Under the pieces are notes generated by a model. It searched no databases. It had not been told where the DNA came from and worked only from the letters and a program-made list of their open reading frames with translations. Of a stretch of 64,000 nucleotides of DNA, positions 61,509-64,000 are shown piece after piece. The first letter of the stretch is position 1. Every line of letters starts with the position of its first letter. This DNA is from Ligula intestinalis (taxonomy: Eukaryota; Platyhelminthes; Cestoda; Diphyllobothriidea; Diphyllobothriidae), in assembly GCA_036362985.1 (NCBI GenBank), contig JAYGXS010000005.1, forward strand, positions 48,442,113-48,506,112, in the 5' to 3' direction. The position numbers and the translations under genes were made by a program.

Positions 61509-64000
61509 CTACGACCCTGAGATTGTAGAGTGCGCGCCTGCGCACACAGCTTGTTATTGTTTATATTTTACCCCACTGATGTGGACAAATGCTCATTAAT
61601 TTCATCCAAAATTGCCAACAAAGTGACGGATTGCTGAAGCATCCCTTTGTTATGAGTAGCTACAAATGCACCTTTATTTTCCCCTTTACCATAGCAGTGC
61701 TTCATAAGCACCTAATATTTTTTTCCCAAATTACCTGAAATGTTCTGCTGATCAAATGCATTGAAAAAGCTGTACCAATAGGGAGTTCAAAGGTAATTAC
61801 CTGACCTGACCTATAATTGACACATTTATGGCTTATCGTGTGGAGCTGAAAGCTCAGAATACAGCAGTTTTTCCAGAGCTCGCGGCTTCCTCTTCTTTAC
61901 AACAAGAACCTGGGGCATTCATATTTGCTCCTATTCGTAATTGAAACAGTTTACCAACTCAAAAAAATGCTCACAACACTCAGGGAGCCTAGACCAGTAT
62001 GACTATCTCAGCGATTGCAATTTTATATAGACATCTGAGATAAGTACGGGATGTCAAAAGAGCGGAAATAAGATTGCCTTAATTCCTGATAAGTTCCAGG
62101 AATCTACGTTTTGTGTTTGGGAGCTGTACGCGGGCTTTTGTCTTCGCTTTTGTTTTCACAATAGCCCAACCCCCCCCCCTATGATTTCTGCCCTTTTCTC
62201 CGTTATTCAGCCATGTAATCACTGTAATTCCCAGTTGCATCCTTCACTGCTAAACGTTTTCTACTCTTTACCTCCAGCTATAGCTTCCTTTGGAAATATC
62301 TGACAACTTAAATTAGTTTGTTAGGTAGCTTCCCTGCTTTCAAACTACGACAGCTAATTCAGTCGAGCTTTTATTCTCCTACTCCTTACCAAACAGACTT
62401 GCCTATATCTTCGAGAAAAGACAGTTGCAATTTAAGAGTGTCTCCAAATTCATTTGGACATCACGTGTCCCCCACGAACCATGGTGTCTTCATAGCCCAC
62501 TCCTTATTCAAATGATAAAAGTAAGATGGACCCGCAAAATCTAAACTTCTGTGGTCTTTTTGCTGATCACCATCACCAGACTTTCATTCTGGCTCCAGAT
62601 GTGTCGAGGTCACACTACTGTTGACGTTTTTCCCAGTTTTATAAGGAGCACTAGCGATGCCGAGCACATTATATGGACGTTTCATATGCCTGTTCAGAGC
62701 TTCTATTATAGTATCAGCCTGCACATCTCTTCAATGTCTTTTCGCATTTTCTCCTGCATCTTTTTTTGAAATAAAAGGCTCGCTGAACTCTGCCCCCAAT
62801 TTCATCGTGTTACTTTGCTTCTATAAATGAGGTAACACATAAAGATTTAGCTATTAACTGCCAAATGAACTTTATCACTGGGCTTAACGGTAAAATGTGG
62901 ACAATCAAAATTGGTGTGCTACGTTGGAGGGATCACGTGTACGTAAGCATTCCAAAGTTGCGTTTTCTTTTGCGTACGATACTTTTCGGGATAGTATCCA
63001 CAAAGTACAAATTGGACTTTTTTAGGCAAAACTAGACAGTTAAAGTACACCCAAAATTGAAGGTAAGTGAAGACTTCGGGGAACTCCCGCTCTTAAAAAA
63101 TCTTTAGGCGAACAGGATATGGCATTAACTAATATGGAGGAGTAAAGTAAGTTACTACTCAAGATGGGATTACATAATTAAAGTAGATCAGTGGCTCAGA
63201 CCGAATTATCATTATAGTGTGCCCGAAAACGCTAGCTAGCGGCAGATCAATGGTGAGACCGAAAATGGGATTAAGGCCCTGAAATCCCCTTGGAAATACG
63301 GGAATACTTATGTGGAAATACGAGTGGTGCATAGCGTGCACATCAATATGGCCCAGGTTGTTTTTTTTAAGTTGGGTTCAATAAGATATCTTGTTTCGCT
63401 CATGGCAGGATACATGGACTGATAAGATCGAAATGTCTGATGGTACATTATAATAAAGTGTTCCATGAATATGCCACTACCTGCTGCCGCGGTCTACTTG
63501 TTAAATTGCAATTTAAATCCGATTACCGACCCCAGTTCAGCCCCCATTTAATCAGGTCAAAGGTCGGAGAAGGAATAGATAATACGTATGTCATTTTAGT
63601 AGGTTCCATATTCAATATGCAAAGTTCATATTGTTTTTAAATCCCGTCTTCCCTTGCGTATTTGCGGTGAGCATAAGCTGTTCGTCAAATCAGCATCCAA
63701 TCTAAGCAATTATCATCACCCACACGTCGAGCATCTAAAGTCACGTTGGGTCCTTATCGGAAGCTCCTGCTCTGATACTCCAATTATATAACCCTCAAAA
63801 TTCGCAGTTGCGAGATCCTACACGGGGCTGTATAGTTCATCAAATATTCAGGTTCTCTGGTTTTCACTCTGTCTGACAACTTATGCTGTCAGTTCCGATC
63901 GGAATTTGCTGACATTTCACAGCTCACTAACATGTGCTTCTGTCTGAACAGTCCCTTAATATTTGCCGTGAGACCATTTCAGTCTTTAAGCAACTCAGTA
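61509..64000. other. 5' flank of GOPC; no gene recognised
   Basis: AT-rich sequence upstream of the GOPC start. The ORFs here are short, lack recognisable domains and have no supporting splice context. There is a C-tract near 62170. I see no repeat family shared with the introns. Confidence 0.5.

Overview
The window is eukaryotic and most likely from a parasitic flatworm, probably a tapeworm or a relative. The evidence is a 31-bp intron, fragments of Penelope-like elements (PLEs) with GIY-YIG domains, tRNA-headed repeats carrying hammerhead-ribozyme motifs (compare the schistosome SM-alpha repeats), and very long repeat-filled introns. Species cannot be fixed from the sequence alone.

One protein-coding gene explains almost the whole window. 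Six exons on the minus strand (61299-61508, 60950-61267, 59390-59591, 24600-24853, 6825-6913, 69-768) join in frame, with matching splice phases, into a predicted 590-residue orthologue of GOPC/PIST/CAL, the Golgi-associated PDZ and coiled-coil protein. The start ATG and the stop both lie inside the window. The introns are 31 bp, 1.36 kb (GC-AG type), 34.5 kb, 17.7 kb and 6.1 kb. Beyond the conserved part, the last exon adds about 225 low-complexity residues. No second host gene was recognised; 61509-64000 is 5' flank.

The long introns are a museum of mobile DNA. Intron 5 holds a PLE GIY-YIG relic (1.65-1.93 kb), a 0.5-kb inverted-repeat element (2.7-3.2 kb), and a non-LTR reverse-transcriptase tail (4.97-5.80 kb) with a mariner relic (4151-4936) inserted into its 3' end. 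Intron 4 holds a second copy of the 0.5-kb element, three related PLE fragments, one of them bracketed by long direct repeats, a PLE with inverted ends and a hammerhead core (10.4-11.0 kb), a 1.1-kb imperfect palindrome (18.6-19.7 kb) and a foldback (21.4-21.75 kb). Intron 3 holds further PLEs (27.1-27.8, 31.8-32.0, 33.5-34.2 and 48.8-49.5 kb), two LTR-plus-PBS remnants (30.6 and 56.4 kb), two small TIR elements (28.75 and 54.67 kb), many tRNA-like elements with terminal inverted repeats, and several tRNA-headed SINE-like elements whose tails are hammerhead ribozymes.

The most interesting signal is the recurrence of hammerhead cores (CUGAnGA, helix II, GAAA, cleavage site) in at least four unrelated repeat contexts: tRNA-headed SINE-like elements, two PLE subfamilies with a loopless helix III, and the inverted arms of a third PLE with a long helix III. 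Several copies keep six-base-pair helix I complementarity, and helix III shows a compensatory change between two families. Hammerheads in PLEs and in schistosome SINE-like repeats are known biology; this particular collection and its dimer and foldback arrangements deserve a search.
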